Part shown: positions 18,803-30,330 of the stretch, piece after piece | Layout: every line of letters begins with the position of its first letter | How positions within the stretch are numbered: the stretch's first letter is position 1 | NCBI RefSeq assembly: GCF_008001035.1 | Contig: NZ_CP042856.1 | Span: 1,612,001-1,676,000, forward strand | DNA from: Salinibacterium sp. dk2585 | GTDB lineage: Bacteria; Actinomycetota; Actinomycetes; Actinomycetales; Microbacteriaceae | Direction: 5' to 3' | Length of the DNA: 64,000 bases | Notes under the pieces: generated by a model | Database searches by the model: none | Told to the model about the DNA's origin: nothing | Seen by the model: only the letters and a program-made list of their open reading frames with translations | Made by a program: the position numbers and the translations under genes

Positions 18803-21373
18803 ATGGCCGACGCCATCCCCGACAAGCCCGCCCTCGAAGGTCTCGAGCAGAAGTGGGGCCCGCGCTGGGAGGAGAAGGGCACCTACCGTTTCGATCGTGA
18901 CTCAGCGACGCGCGAGAACATCTTCTCGATCGACACTCCCCCGCCCACGGCGTCGGGTTCACTCCACATCGGGCACGTCTTCAGCTACACGCACACCGAC
19001 GTCGTCGCGCGCTACCAGCGGATGCGTGGCCGCACCGTCTTCTACCCCATGGGCTGGGACGACAACGGCCTGCCGACCGAGCGCCGCGTGCAGAACTACT
19101 ACGGCGTGCGCTGCGACCCCACGCTCCCCTATGACCCGGACTTCACGCCGCCCTTCGAGGGCGGGGACAACAAGAGTTCCAAGGCAGCCGACCAGCTGCC
19201 GATCAGCCGTCGCAACTTTGTTGAGCTGTGCGAGCGCCTGACGGTCGAAGACGAGAAGCAGTTCGAAGACCTGTGGCGCAAGCTCGGCCTCAGCGTCGAC
19301 TGGAGCCAGACCTACCGCACGATCTCGCCCGAGGCGCAGGCCACCGCACAGCGCGCGTTCCTGCGCAACCTTGAGCGCGGCGAGGCCTACCAGGCTGATG
19401 CGCCCACCCTCTGGGATGTCACCTTCCGTACCGCCGTCGCCCAGGCCGAGCTTGAGGACAAGGAGCAGCCCGGCGCCTACCACCGGCTCGCGTTCCACGG
19501 GCCCGAGGGCGACATCCACATCGAGACGACCCGGCCGGAACTGCTGCCGGCCTGTGTCGCCCTCGTCGCGCATCCGGACGACGAGCGCTACCAGGCGCTC
19601 TTCGGCACAACCGTGCGCACGCCCCTCTTCGACGTCGAGGTTCCCGTCGTGGCCCACCGCCTCGCGCAGAAGGACAAGGGGTCTGGCATCGCCATGATCT
19701 GCACCTTCGGCGACCTGACCGACGTCATCTGGTGGCGCGAACTCGACCTGCCGAACCGCGCGATCATCGGCTTCGACGGCCGCGTCGTGAGTGAGGCACC
19801 CGACGCGATCACGAGTGCGGCTGGACGCGAGGCCTACGCGCAGCTTGCCGGCAAGACAGTGTTCAGCGCCAAAAAGACCATCGTTGAGCTGCTGCAGGCA
19901 TCCGGCGAGATGATCGGCGAGGCCAAGGCAATCACCCACCCCGTGAAGTTCTTCGAGAAGGGTGACAAGCCCCTCGAGATCGTGTCGACGCGACAGTGGT
20001 ACATCACCAACGGCGGGCGCGACGAGGCCCTTCGCGACGCGCTCGTCGCCCTCGGCAAGCAAATCGACTGGCACCCCGACTTCATGCGGGTGCGCTACGA
20101 AAACTGGGTCAACGGACTCAATGGTGACTGGCTCATCAGCCGCCAGCGCTTCTTCGGTGTGCCGATCCCCGTGTGGTATCCGCTCGATGGCGACGGCAAC
20201 CCCGTCTTCGACTCCCCCATCGTGCCGAGCGAGGCGCAGCTCCCCGTCGACCCCTCGTCGGATGCCGCCCCCGGCTTCGAGGAGTCACAGCGTGGCGTGC
20301 CCGGCGGCTTCATCGGCGAGATCGACGTCATGGACACCTGGGCCACCTCCTCCCTGACCCCGCAACTCGCGGGCGGCTGGGAAACAGACCCCGAGCTCTT
20401 CAACCTCGTGTTTCCCTACGACCTGCGCCCCCAGGGCCAGGACATCATCCGCACCTGGCTGTTCTCGACCGCGCTGCGTTCGCACCTCGAGCATGACGGC
20501 GTCGCGCCGTGGAAGCACGCCGCGATCTCGGGCTTCATCGTCGACCCCGACCGCAAGAAGATGTCGAAGTCGAAGGGCAACGTCGTCACGCCCGCGGGCA
20601 TGCTCGACGACCACGGTTCCGACGCGGTGCGCTACTGGGCTGCCTCGAGCCGGCTCGGAACGGATGCCGCGTTCGACCCGCAGAACCCCAAGCAGATCAA
20701 GATCGGCCGCCGACTCGCGATCAAGGTGCTCAACGCATCCAAGTTCGCCTACTCCTACGAACTGCCGGGCGGGGAGCACGACATCACGAACCCGCTCGAC
20801 CGGGACGTGCTGGCGGAACTCGACCAGGTGATCGCCACAGCGACGCATGCGTTCGATGAATTCGACCACGCGCGTGCGCTCGAGACGACCGAGCAGTTCT
20901 TCTGGACCTTCTGCGACGACTACCTCGAGCTGGTCAAGGAACGCGCCTACGGCGCTTCGACGCCCGAGGGGCAGGCCAGCGCGGTGCTCACGCTCCGCGC
21001 CGCCGTCGACACGATGCTGCGCCTGCTCGCGCCGTTCCTTCCCTTCGCAACCGAGGAGGTGTGGTCGTGGACGCACGAGTCCTCGATCCACGCAGCCGAG
21101 TGGCCCGCGCCGCGCGGCACTGAGGCTCCCACCGGAATCCTGCCCGCCGTGAGCGCCGCCCTGATCGGCATCCGGCGCGCGAAGACGGATGCCAAGGCCT
21201 CGCAGAAGACGCCCGTCACCTCCGCGACGATTGCCGCACCGGAGGAGCAGCTCTCGCTCCTGCGACTCGCGGAGGACGACCTCAAGGCCGTTGGACGCAT
21301 CGCCGAGTTGAGCTTCGTGGTCGGCGAGGAGCTCGCCGTCATCGACATCGTCCTGGAAGAGCAGCCGTCCTGA
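18803..21373 (+). CDS. valS: Valyl-tRNA synthetase
   Basis: Class I synthetase charging tRNA-Val, 856 residues, cytosolic. HIGH is at residues 55-58 (SLHIGHVFSY) and KMSKS begins at residue 586. The segment PMGWDDNGLPTERRVQNYYG is typical of the actinobacterial ValRS group. A GGAG lies shortly before the ATG at 18803. Unlike ileS it has no T-box: no GGTGGNACCGCG-like element occurs in the 109 bases upstream. A small gene starts within its stop codon (TGATG). Confidence 0.95.
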   Translation: MADAIPDKPALEGLEQKWGPRWEEKGTYRFDRDSATRENIFSIDTPPPTASGSLHIGHVFSYTHTDVVARYQRMRGRTVFYPMGWDDNGLPTERRVQNYYGVRCDPTLPYDPDFTPPFEGGDNKSSKAADQLPISRRNFVELCERLTVEDEKQFEDLWRKLGLSVDWSQTYRTISPEAQATAQRAFLRNLERGEAYQADAPTLWDVTFRTAVAQAELEDKEQPGAYHRLAFHGPEGDIHIETTRPELLPACVALVAHPDDERYQALFGTTVRTPLFDVEVPVVAHRLAQKDKGSGIAMICTFGDLTDVIWWRELDLPNRAIIGFDGRVVSEAPDAITSAAGREAYAQLAGKTVFSAKKTIVELLQASGEMIGEAKAITHPVKFFEKGDKPLEIVSTRQWYITNGGRDEALRDALVALGKQIDWHPDFMRVRYENWVNGLNGDWLISRQRFFGVPIPVWYPLDGDGNPVFDSPIVPSEAQLPVDPSSDAAPGFEESQRGVPGGFIGEIDVMDTWATSSLTPQLAGGWETDPELFNLVFPYDLRPQGQDIIRTWLFSTALRSHLEHDGVAPWKHAAISGFIVDPDRKKMSKSKGNVVTPAGMLDDHGSDAVRYWAASSRLGTDAAFDPQNPKQIKIGRRLAIKVLNASKFAYSYELPGGEHDITNPLDRDVLAELDQVIATATHAFDEFDHARALETTEQFFWTFCDDYLELVKERAYGASTPEGQASAVLTLRAAVDTMLRLLAPFLPFATEEVWSWTHESSIHAAEWPAPRGTEAPTGILPAVSAALIGIRRAKTDAKASQKTPVTSATIAAPEEQLSLLRLAEDDLKAVGRIAELSFVVGEELAVIDIVLEEQPS

Positions 21374-21615
21374 TGCAGCTCGGCACACGCTGGTCGGTCG
21401 GGGCTGAGAGCCCCGACCGGCTGCCTGCGCCCGTGCGCGACGCGATCCGCGGAGTGGACGAGGAACTCCTTGCGCTCGCCTCCGAGACTTTCGACCCCAC
21501 GACGTGGCGCTGGACCCTCACCTGGCTCGAGGGCCGCCCCATCGCCGAGCTCGACGACGGCACGGTCGTGATGCTCGACGCGGCGGGCGGGGTCCTCGTC
21601 ACCCCGGCCGGATAG
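21373..21615 (+). CDS. Small conserved-looking protein of unknown function, coupled to valS
   Basis: An 80-residue protein with no signal peptide or membrane segment and a mixed composition ending in a beta-rich, hydrophobic tail (VVMLDAAGGVLVTPAG). Its ATG overlaps the valS stop as TGATG, so it is translated by coupling. Third-codon positions are strongly G/C, as in the neighbouring genes, supporting real coding. I do not recognise the family and see no catalytic motif. Confidence 0.6.
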   Translation: MQLGTRWSVGAESPDRLPAPVRDAIRGVDEELLALASETFDPTTWRWTLTWLEGRPIAELDDGTVVMLDAAGGVLVTPAG

Positions 21616-21628
21616 CCAGCGCGGAAGA

Positions 21629-22447
21629 TCAGCCGCGGCAGAGCACCTCGCCGTGCGGCATTCCCATCCACCCGTCAGGGTCAACGGCCCAGGCAGCCCA
21701 TGCCTCCGAGATTCCCTTCAGGTCAGCCGGACTTGCCAGGCCGTGCTCCAGTGCGCTCACGGCGAAGGCGGACTCAAGTGCGCGATCTCGCCACAGGCCG
21801 CCCCACCACTCGCGCTCTTCATCGGATGCGAAGCACCAGATCGAGGCCGAGCTCTCGATGCGCGTGAAGCCCGCCGCGCGAGCCCATTCCTTGAGGCGTC
21901 GGCCCGCGTCCGGCTCGCCTGCGTTACGGCGGGCAACACGCTGGTACAGCTCCGCCCACGCCGTGAGCCCTGCCGAGCTTGGGTGCACCACGGTGCCCGC
22001 ATAGTCCACATCGCGAGCAGCGACGACACCGTCCGGCGTGACGACCCGCCGCATCTCCCTCAGGGCGGCGATCGGATCGGCCAGGTGCTGCAGCGTCTGG
22101 TGCGTATGCACGACCTCGAAGGATGCTTCGGGCAAGCCCGTCTCGTAGGCACTCCCGACCACGAACTCGACATTGTCGACGCCCTGTTCGCGCGCGAGCG
22201 CCCTCGCCTGCTCGACGATCTCAGGCGCCGCGTCAAGCCCAACGACCCGGCCAGGAGCAACCCGACGGGCCAGGTCGATTGTGATCGTGCCGGGACCGCT
22301 GCCGATGTCGAGCACCGACATGCCTGGACTCAGCTCGGGCGCGAGATACGCGGCAGAGTTGTCGACCGTGCGCCAGGTGTGCGACCTGAGAACGCTCTCG
22401 TGGTGTCCATGGGTGTAGCGCTCGCGCGCTGCCGTGTCTTCGCTCAC
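21629..22447 (-). CDS. Class I SAM-dependent methyltransferase
   Basis: A 272-residue cytosolic methyltransferase of the UbiE/Methyltransf_11 type. Motif I is VLDIGSGPGT at residues 45-54, followed by VVGLDAAPE (acidic residue binding the ribose) and the post-motif region FEVVHTHQTLQHLADP. The start is GTG 22447. The N-terminus YTHGHHESVLRSHTWRTVDN is a conserved cap seen in many actinobacterial members. The substrate is not evident. It converges with the small valS-coupled gene and lies 9 bases downstream of the BenE-type gene, so the two may form a unit. Confidence 0.88.
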   Translation of the reverse strand: MSEDTAARERYTHGHHESVLRSHTWRTVDNSAAYLAPELSPGMSVLDIGSGPGTITIDLARRVAPGRVVGLDAAPEIVEQARALAREQGVDNVEFVVGSAYETGLPEASFEVVHTHQTLQHLADPIAALREMRRVVTPDGVVAARDVDYAGTVVHPSSAGLTAWAELYQRVARRNAGEPDAGRRLKEWARAAGFTRIESSASIWCFASDEEREWWGGLWRDRALESAFAVSALEHGLASPADLKGISEAWAAWAVDPDGWMGMPHGEVLCRG

Positions 22448-23633
22448 ACCGTCAGCCTATTTGCGCCCTCGACCCCAGGAGAACCAGGCCATAAGCGCCG
22501 CGCCCACCAGGAGGCCCCAGAATGCGGCCCCGATGCCGAGGAAGGTCAGTCCCGACGCCGTCACGAGAAACGTCGCGATGGCTGCCGTGCGGTGTCGCGC
22601 GTCATCCAGCGCCGAGCTCACGGAACTCACGAGCGCCCCCAGCACGGCGAGCCCGGCCACAGCGATGATGAGGATGGCAGGGGCGGCAGAGACGACCGCT
22701 GTGGCGACCCCCGCGCCCAGCCCCAGCGCGATGAACACGGCACCGCTGCTCGCAGCCGCGACCCAGCGCCGGTGCCGGTCCGGGTGCGCCTCGGGGCTCG
22801 CGGCGATGGCGGCCGTGATGGCGGCGAGGTTGATCGCGTGACCCCCGAGCACGCTCCCGGCCACCGTTCCGAGGCCAGTCGAAATGAAGACCGCACGCGG
22901 CGGGGGCTCGTAGCCGAAGCTCTTCATGACCACGAAACCGGGAACGTTCTGTCCCGCCATCGTGACGATGAACAGGGGCAGGCCCAGGCTGACGACGACG
23001 AGCGGATCGAACTCGGGCAGCACCGGCACGAGCACGGGTGCCAGGCCGTCACGCGAGAGCCACTCCGTGCCCGCGCTGGCAAGGATGACCGCGACCGCGA
23101 CTGCCATTGCGGCCGGCACCGCCCACCGCGGCGCCAAGCGCAGCAAGAGTGCCCAGACCAGCACGATGGGGCTCGCGAGGAGGGGGTGTTCCACCACGGC
23201 TGTGATGGGCGCAAGGCAGATCGGCAGCAGGATCCCGGCCAGCATCGCGCTCGCGAGGGGCGTAGGGATGCGGGTCACTGCACGCCCGAGCCAGGGCCAG
23301 AGCCCACACAGTGCGATCAGGACTCCGCACACGATGAATGCACCGACGGCACTGGCAAAGCTGACTTCGCCACCGCTGGCAGCGATCAATACTGCCGCGC
23401 CGGGGGTAGACCAGACGACCGAGATGGGTTGGCGGAAACGCCACGACAAGAGGATGGTGATGAGCCCGGATGCGACGCAGAGGGCCAGCAGTCCAGACGA
23501 CGCCTGCGCATCGCTGGCGCCGACGGCGTGCAGTCCGGCGATCACCAGTGCGAACGACGATGCGAAGCCACTGATCGCGGCGACGAACCCGGTGGAGACC
23601 GGCTGGAGCAGGGGGACTCCCGCTCCCGCCGTA

Positions 23634-24911
<1,278 letters not shown>

Positions 24912-25020
24912 GCGCCCCCTCCTCCATCGATCGGGACAGTGGATACGAGCCTAACCCGATCCAGTGACATCCCGCTGCATCCGTCGTCATCCGCGCGCCC
25001 TGAGACGCCGCGGGATGCGA

Positions 25021-25050
25021 AGGGCCCCGCCGCGACTGCGACGGGGCCCT
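25021..25050 (-). terminator. Terminator after the clpP1-clpP2 operon
   Basis: Nine-base-pair stem AGGGCCCCG / CGGGGCCCT, one mismatch, three more pairs and a GACT-type loop, starting 12 bases after the clpP2 stop on the minus strand. No long T-run follows, as is common in high-GC genomes. It would end clpP1P2 transcripts before clpX. Confidence 0.7.
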
Positions 25051-25062
25051 CACGGTCGATAC

Positions 25063-25749
25063 CTACTTGGTGATCGCCGGCAGGTTCTTGCGCGACGTGA
25101 GCACCTGGTCGACGAGGCCGTACTCGAGCGCCTCATGTCCGCTGAGAATCTTGTCGCGCTCGATGTCCTGGTTCACCTGCTCCTTGGTGCGGTTGGAGTG
25201 GCTTGCGATCGTCTCCTCGAGCCACTCGCGCATGCGGAGGATCTCCCGCGCCTGGATCTCGATGTCGGAGGCCTGGCCGCGACCCGCGTCACCCGCCGAG
25301 GGCTGGTGGATCAGCACGCGCGCGTTCGGCAGCGCGAGGCGCTTGCCGGGGGTGCCCGCCGCGAGGATGACCGCCGCCGCCGACGCGGCCTGCCCCAGGA
25401 CGACAGTCTGGATCTGCGGGCGCACGTACTGCATCGTGTCGTAGATCGCCGTCATGGCGGTGAAGGAGCCACCCGGCGAATTGATGTACATGACGATGTC
25501 GCGGTCGGGGTCCTGGCTCTCGAGCACGAGGAGCTGCGCCATGATGTCATCGGCCGAGGCGTCGTCGATCTGCACGCCGAGGAAGATGATGCGGTCCTCG
25601 AAGAGCTTGGCGTAGGGGTCCTGGCGCTTGTAGCCGTAGGCGGTGCGCTCCTCGAAGGTCGGGAGGATGTAGCGCGACTCAGCCGGGCGAGCCATGCCAC
25701 CTGGTGCATTGAGCATTGATGCGTGTCCTGTCGGTGTCGTGAATTCCAT
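25063..25749 (-). CDS. clpP2: ATP-dependent Clp protease proteolytic subunit, second paralogue
   Basis: Serine protease ring subunit, 228 residues. The catalytic triad is Ser123 ([11 protein letters not shown]), His148 (VLIHQP) and Asp195 in the QDIERD segment. The N-terminal extension of about 30 residues before the mature domain is typical of the longer actinobacterial paralogue and may be processed. In mycobacteria ClpP1 and ClpP2 form a mixed tetradecamer that docks on ClpX or ClpC1; the same arrangement is expected here. It starts at ATG 25749, 9 bases after the end of clpP1, so the two are co-transcribed. Confidence 0.95.
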   Translation of the reverse strand: MEFTTPTGHASMLNAPGGMARPAESRYILPTFEERTAYGYKRQDPYAKLFEDRIIFLGVQIDDASADDIMAQLLVLESQDPDRDIVMYINSPGGSFTAMTAIYDTMQYVRPQIQTVVLGQAASAAAVILAAGTPGKRLALPNARVLIHQPSAGDAGRGQASDIEIQAREILRMREWLEETIASHSNRTKEQVNQDIERDKILSGHEALEYGLVDQVLTSRKNLPAITK

Positions 25750-25758
25750 GGTGAGCCC

Positions 25759-26370
25759 CTATTCCTTCGACTCGGCGATGGACGCCTCGACGTCGGTGCC
25801 GCCGCCGCCGGCGACATCCGAGGCGAACTCGCGCAGGTGGTCGACGAAGCCGTACTCGAGGGCCTCCTGGGCGGTGAACCAGTTGTCGCGGTCGCCGTCC
25901 TTAAGGATCTGCTCAACCGACTTGCCGGTCTGCTCGGCCGTCAGCTCGGCCATGCGCTTCTTCATGTCGAGGATGACCTTGGCCTGCGTCTGGATGTCAG
26001 CTGCCGTGCCGCCGAATCCACCGGAGGGCTGGTGCAGAAGGACGCGGGCGTTGGGCGTGATGTAGCGCTTGCCCTTCGTGCCAGAGGAGAGCAGGAACTG
26101 CCCCATCGATGCGGCGAGGCCGATGCCCACCGTGACGATGTCGTTTGGCACGAACTTCATGGTGTCGTAGATCGCCATGCCGGCCGTGATCGAGCCACCG
26201 GGCGAGTTGATGTAGAGGTAGATGTCGCGCTTCGGGTCCTCTGCCGCGAGGAGGAGGATCTTTGCGCAGATCTCGTTCGCGTTGTCGTCGCGCACCTCTG
26301 ACCCGAGCCAGACGATGCGGTCCTTGAGGAGTTGGTCGAAAACACTGCTGACCAGTGCCGGTTGGGCCAT
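25759..26370 (-). CDS. clpP1: ATP-dependent Clp protease proteolytic subunit, first paralogue
   Basis: Serine protease ring subunit, 203 residues. The triad is Ser88 ([11 protein letters not shown]), His113 (VLLHQP) and Asp158 (KDGDRD). GGAG precedes the ATG at 26370. It ends in a Gly-rich, acidic tail ([10 protein letters not shown]). It heads the clpP1-clpP2 operon. The upstream 90 bases may hold a ClgR-type activator site as in other actinobacteria, but I could not assign one with confidence. Confidence 0.95.
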   Translation of the reverse strand: MAQPALVSSVFDQLLKDRIVWLGSEVRDDNANEICAKILLLAAEDPKRDIYLYINSPGGSITAGMAIYDTMKFVPNDIVTVGIGLAASMGQFLLSSGTKGKRYITPNARVLLHQPSGGFGGTAADIQTQAKVILDMKKRMAELTAEQTGKSVEQILKDGDRDNWFTAQEALEYGFVDHLREFASDVAGGGGTDVEASIAESKE

Positions 26371-26461
26371 TGGCTACGCTCCATTCCAGTTATCGCGTAT
26401 GTCGAATCTACCGTTAGGCAACCCACCTCCCGGGCCGCGTTCGCTGTCGGCAGATCGCGCG

Positions 26462-27661
26462 TCAGAATGTCGCGTCGAGGGCGGAGCGCAGGTCATCGAT
26501 GAGGTCGTCGGCGTCCTCCAGGCCGATCGAGAGCCTCAGGTGCCCGTAGCGGCGGAACTCCTCCGGATAGTGGGCGACGCGAGGGCCCGAGGTGCCGACG
26601 TGCACGATGAGCGATTCGTCGTGCCCGAGCGACACCGCGGACGTGATCACGCGGAGCTGCGATACGAAACGGTTCTGCGTGTCGGCGTCGCCATCGACCG
26701 CGAAGGCCATGACACCCCCGAAGCCGTGCGGCAGCACGCGCCGGGCGAGCTGGTGCTGCGGGTGCGAGCTGAGGCCCGGGTAGTACGTGTACGCCACGCG
26801 CGGGTCGGCGTCGAGGAACTCCGCGACGCGAAGAGCGGATGCGACGTGCTGCCGGATGCGCAGGGGCAGCGTCACCGAACCCCGCGTGATGAGCCACGCG
26901 TTGAAGGGGCTGATGACTCCTCCGACATCGACCATGGCATCCGCCTTGATGCGGCCAATGAGCTCGGCGGCGCCCGCGACGGAACCGCCCATGGCGTCGC
27001 CGTGCCCGTTGATGTACTTCGTGAGCGAGTGCACGACGAGGTCGGCACCGTCATCCAGCGGCACTGAGAGCGGTGGCGGCGTGAAGGTCGAGTCGACACT
27101 GAGGAGGGCGCCGGCGTCATGTGCGATGTCGGCGAGGGCCGCGACATCCGCCAGCCGTGTCGTGGGGTTAGCGATCGTCTCCGTATGGATCAGCTTCGTG
27201 TTGGGCCGGACGGCCGCGCGAACCGCCTCGAGGTCGGAGGTGTCGACGAAGCTCGCCTCGATGCCGTACTTCTCGGGGAGCAGCTCGTCGAAGAGCCGAA
27301 AGCTCGCCTCGTAGGTCTGGTCGGCGATGATCGCGTGGTCACCCGTGCGCAGGAATGTGAAGAACACCGCGTGGAGGGCGGCGACCCCGCTCGCGAGCAC
27401 CACCGAATCCTCCCCGTGGTCGAGGAGCGCAAGCTTCTGCTGGAGCAGCTTCTGGTTCGCGGCACCGTTGCGGGTGTAGATGGTCGCCTCGGCGGACGAC
27501 CAGCTGATCGAGCTGGGATCCTCGGGCAGCGCATAGGAGTTCGCCATGACGATCGGGGTGCGCACCGCACCCGTGCCCGCGTCGACCGCATTGCCCGCGT
27601 GCACCGCCCGGCTGAGGTCTCGGAGGGTCGATGGCTCGTGTTTATCAGGGCGTCGCGTCAT
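26462..27661 (-). CDS. Cys/Met metabolism PLP-dependent enzyme (trans-sulfuration family)
   Basis: A fold-type I PLP enzyme of 399 residues in the cystathionine gamma-synthase/gamma-lyase superfamily. The PLP lysine is Lys215 in HSLTKYINGHGDAMGG; the family's YTRNGAANQ segment aligns with the phosphate-binding YSRxxNPT region of classical members. It could be a methionine gamma-lyase, cystathionine gamma-lyase or O-acetylhomoserine sulfhydrylase; the altered YTRNGAANQ loop (classical members read NPT) argues for a side branch. It lies between tig and clpP1 on the same strand but is separated from tig by a terminator. Confidence 0.85.
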   Translation of the reverse strand: MTRRPDKHEPSTLRDLSRAVHAGNAVDAGTGAVRTPIVMANSYALPEDPSSISWSSAEATIYTRNGAANQKLLQQKLALLDHGEDSVVLASGVAALHAVFFTFLRTGDHAIIADQTYEASFRLFDELLPEKYGIEASFVDTSDLEAVRAAVRPNTKLIHTETIANPTTRLADVAALADIAHDAGALLSVDSTFTPPPLSVPLDDGADLVVHSLTKYINGHGDAMGGSVAGAAELIGRIKADAMVDVGGVISPFNAWLITRGSVTLPLRIRQHVASALRVAEFLDADPRVAYTYYPGLSSHPQHQLARRVLPHGFGGVMAFAVDGDADTQNRFVSQLRVITSAVSLGHDESLIVHVGTSGPRVAHYPEEFRRYGHLRLSIGLEDADDLIDDLRSALDATF

Positions 27662-27708
27662 CCCAACAAACTACGTGGCGAAACGCAGCCTCGCTCGGAA
27701 TATGACAC

Positions 27709-27736
27709 GGGCCCGCGCGATCACTCGCGCGGGCCC
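27709..27736 (-). terminator. Terminator after tig
   Basis: A perfect 12-base-pair stem GGGCCCGCGCGA / TCGCGCGGGCCC with a 4-base loop, beginning 21 bases after the tig stop on the minus strand and followed there by GTGTCATATTCC. It separates tig from the PLP enzyme gene. Confidence 0.8.
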
Positions 27737-27756
27737 TCGGCTCAAACTATTCGCGA

Positions 27757-29136
27757 TCAGGCGTGGCTGTGCCCGTAGTGCTCGTGACCCGGCTCGCGGC
27801 CGTGGCTGTCGGTGCCACCCTCAGGCATCGCAGGGAACTCGACGTCGTCGCCCGCGTCATCGATTCCAGCGGTGAAGGCCGAGAGGTCGACCTCCGCACC
27901 GTTGCTGTCGACGACCTTCGCCTTGGCCAGGACCTTTGCGAGCGCCTTGCCGCGCGCGACCTCACCGATCATGCCGGGGATCTGACCGTTCTGGTCGAGG
28001 ATCTGGATGAACTCGCCGGGCTCCATGTTGTACTGGGCGGCACCCTGGATGAGGTACTGGGTCAGCTCGTTCTGGCCGACCTTGACCTCTTCGGCCTCGA
28101 CGACCGCGTCGAGCAGGATCTGGGTGCGGAACGTCTTCTCGCTCGACTCCTTGACCTCTGCGCGGTGCTCGTCGTCCTCCAGGCGGTTCTCGTTCTCGAG
28201 GTGACGGTGCACCTCGTCTTCGACGAGCTTCTCGGGGACGGGGATCTCGACCTGCTCGAGGAGCTTGTCGACGATCTGGTCGCGAGCCTGCGTGCCCTGG
28301 CCCATGGCCTTGCGCTTGCCGAGCTGCTCGCGCAGGTCTGCCTTGAGCTCGTCGATCGTGTCGAACTGGCTCGCGATCTGCGCGAAGTCATCGTCGGCTG
28401 CGGGCAGCTCGCGCTCCTTGACGGCGTTCAGCGTCACGGTGATGAGCGCGTTCTGGCCGGCGTTGTCTCCGCCGAGCAGGGGTGCCTCGAAGGTCGTGGT
28501 CTCGCCAGCGGTCAGCGTGTCGAGGGCCTCGTCGATGCCCTCGATGAGTTCGCCGGAGCCGACCTCGTACGAGATGCCCTTGGCGGTGTCCACCTCGTTG
28601 CCATCGATCGTGGCCACGAGGTCGATCTGGGCGAAGTCACCCGTCTTCGCGGGGCGCTCGACCGTCACGAGCGTGCCGAAGCGAGCGAGCAGGCCATTCA
28701 GCTCCTCCTCGACCTCCTCATCGCTGACCTCGACGGCGTCAACCGTGAGCTCGAGCCCTTCAAGGCTCGGCAGCGTGAACTCGGGGCGCACGTCGACCTC
28801 GACGGTGACCTCGAGGTCGCCGGAGAAGTCCTTCAGCTCGGGAAGCGCCGTGACATCCGCCTCGGGACGACCGAGGGGACGCAGCGAGTGCTCCTCCGCA
28901 GCGGTGCGGTAGAAACCGTCGAGACCCTCGTTGACCGCCTGGTTGAGCACCTCGGCACGGCCGACACGCTGGTCGATGATCGCCGGGGGAACCTTGCCCT
29001 TGCGGAAGCCCGGGATGCTGATCTGCTCCGCGATGGCCTTGTACGCCTTGTCGATGCTGGGCTTGAGGTCTTCGGGGCTGATCGAGATGACGAGCTTCGC
29101 GCGCGTCGGGTTCAGCTTCTCCAGCGTGGTCTTCAC
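27757..29136 (-). CDS. tig: Trigger factor
   Basis: Ribosome-bound chaperone with peptidyl-prolyl isomerase activity. The product is 459 residues: N-terminal ribosome-binding domain with the signature GFRKGKVPP (around residues 43-51), central FKBP domain (about 160-245) and a helical C-terminal domain, followed by an acidic tail with a His-rich end ([16 protein letters not shown]) that could bind metal. The start is GTG 29136 with AGGAG ten bases upstream. A terminator follows. It sits beside clpP1P2X, the usual proteostasis neighbourhood in bacteria. Confidence 0.97.
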   Translation of the reverse strand: MKTTLEKLNPTRAKLVISISPEDLKPSIDKAYKAIAEQISIPGFRKGKVPPAIIDQRVGRAEVLNQAVNEGLDGFYRTAAEEHSLRPLGRPEADVTALPELKDFSGDLEVTVEVDVRPEFTLPSLEGLELTVDAVEVSDEEVEEELNGLLARFGTLVTVERPAKTGDFAQIDLVATIDGNEVDTAKGISYEVGSGELIEGIDEALDTLTAGETTTFEAPLLGGDNAGQNALITVTLNAVKERELPAADDDFAQIASQFDTIDELKADLREQLGKRKAMGQGTQARDQIVDKLLEQVEIPVPEKLVEDEVHRHLENENRLEDDEHRAEVKESSEKTFRTQILLDAVVEAEEVKVGQNELTQYLIQGAAQYNMEPGEFIQILDQNGQIPGMIGEVARGKALAKVLAKAKVVDSNGAEVDLSAFTAGIDDAGDDVEFPAMPEGGTDSHGREPGHEHYGHSHA

Positions 29137-29190
29137 GTTGCTGCTTTCTCCTGGGTGTTCGTTGTCGACGAGTGAAACGTGGGAAATATG

Positions 29191-29264
29191 TCGGGGCGAC
29201 AGGATTTGAACCTGCGACCTCTCGGTCCCAAACCGAGCGCTCTACCAACCTGAGCTACGCCCCG
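29191..29264 (-). tRNA. tRNA-Pro (anticodon UGG)
   Basis: Read on the minus strand, a 7-base-pair acceptor stem CGGGGCG/CGCCCCG, D-arm with AGCTCAGGTTGGTAGAGC, anticodon stem CTCGG/CCGAG enclosing TTTGGGA (anticodon TGG) and T-arm GCAGGTTCAAATCCTGT. It is 74 bases; the CCA end is not encoded. It lies 54 bases upstream of tig in the same direction. Confidence 0.96.
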
Positions 29265-29396
29265 GGATTATGCCGGCATCCCATAAAAGGGCCTCGGCAA
29301 GTCTAGCCGACGGTGTCCCGGCCGACGCACAGGGGCACAAATGCGCCGACGCGGATGTATTAGTATTGCTGGGCGCACCCGGATTCCGGGGGCCGC

Positions 29397-29470
29397 GGGG
29401 ATGTAGCTCAATGGTAGAGCCTCAGTCTTCCAAACTGATTACGCGGGTTCGATTCCCGTCATCCCCTCCA
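29397..29470 (+). tRNA. tRNA-Gly (anticodon UCC)
   Basis: Acceptor stem GGGGATG/CATCCCC, D-arm TAGCTCAATGGTAGAGC, anticodon stem TCAGT/ACTGA enclosing CTTCCAA (anticodon TCC) and T-arm CGGGTTCGATTCCCG. It is 74 bases including an encoded CCA at 29468-29470. It is divergent from tRNA-Pro with 132 bases between; a TAGTAT at 29361-29366 could be its -10 element. Confidence 0.96.
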
Positions 29471-29487
29471 ATAGCGCGGTGGCTCGC

Positions 29488-30330
29488 CTATGCGTCGGCT
29501 CCCTTCGAGGTGGCTCGCCACCCTGGCCCGTCGCGTTCGACGAGTCCGAGACGCTCGAAGCCCTCGAACCAGCCCTCCATGGGCCATTCTCCCCAGCGCT
29601 CCGCGTAGATCGCCCCGTTGCGAAGGATGTCGTCGAGGTGGCGCACGGGAGGGGATTCCACGGCGTGGTGCTGGTGATAGGCGCGCGCTGAGCCGAGCCA
29701 CGCGATCTCGACGCCCCGCTCAGCGGCCACCCTCGCGAAGTCGGTGTCCTCTCCCCCGTAGCCCACGTAGTCGGCGTGGAAGCCGCCGATCCGACGCCAC
29801 GTGTCTCGCGTCACCGCGAACGAGAGCGACCAGAACAGCCGGTGGTCGCCGCCCCGCTCGACCGTGCCCGGCGCAGGAGCGGGGCGTGCCGGATGCGGGG
29901 GCGCCATGGCATCCAGCTCATCGAGGCGGTATCCACCGGGTGGAGGGGGAGGAAGATATGCGACCGGCCCGCACAGGAGGTCGTTGCGGGTCTCGCCATT
30001 GAGCGCAGCCAGAAGGTACGCGGGCACGAGCTCAGGGCCGGGAATGCAATCCACGTCGAGGAACACGAGAACGTCGGCCCCGCGGGCGATTGCGACCTCG
30101 GCGCCCAGGTTGCGTGCGGCCGCGAGCGGAAGCCCGAGCCGGTCGCGGGCAATGGGCACGACATGCGGTGCCGGGGCGCGAACAGGACGCCAGCGCAGAA
30201 GATCGGGATCGTCCATCGCGACCACGATGTGGTCATCAGGAAGGCGATGGCTCGCGGCGATGCCGAGGTGCTGCATCCGGAGGTGGTCATGGCGCCCATG
30301 GGCGATCGTCACGACGGCGAGTCGCGTCAC
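29488..30330 (-). CDS. Glycosyltransferase family 2 (GT-A) with galactosyltransferase-type C-terminus
   Basis: A 280-residue cytosolic or membrane-associated glycosyltransferase. The metal-binding DXD-type motif is FLDVDCIPG (Asp92/Asp94), and the C-terminal GYGGEDTDFARVAAERG (about 190-206) matches the acceptor-side GGEDxD element of Glyco_transf_7C proteins. I choose the GTG at 30330, which overlaps the stop of the upstream gene by 4 bases (GTGA). It is the last of four coupled glycosyltransferase genes. Donor and acceptor are unknown. Confidence 0.82.
   Translation of the reverse strand: MTRLAVVTIAHGRHDHLRMQHLGIAASHRLPDDHIVVAMDDPDLLRWRPVRAPAPHVVPIARDRLGLPLAAARNLGAEVAIARGADVLVFLDVDCIPGPELVPAYLLAALNGETRNDLLCGPVAYLPPPPPGGYRLDELDAMAPPHPARPAPAPGTVERGGDHRLFWSLSFAVTRDTWRRIGGFHADYVGYGGEDTDFARVAAERGVEIAWLGSARAYHQHHAVESPPVRHLDDILRNGAIYAERWGEWPMEGWFEGFERLGLVERDGPGWRATSKGADA

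Noticed and set aside
29191-29470. tRNA pair as a possible phage or island attachment site
   Set aside because: No integrase gene, no direct repeat of a tRNA 3' end and no change in base composition nearby.
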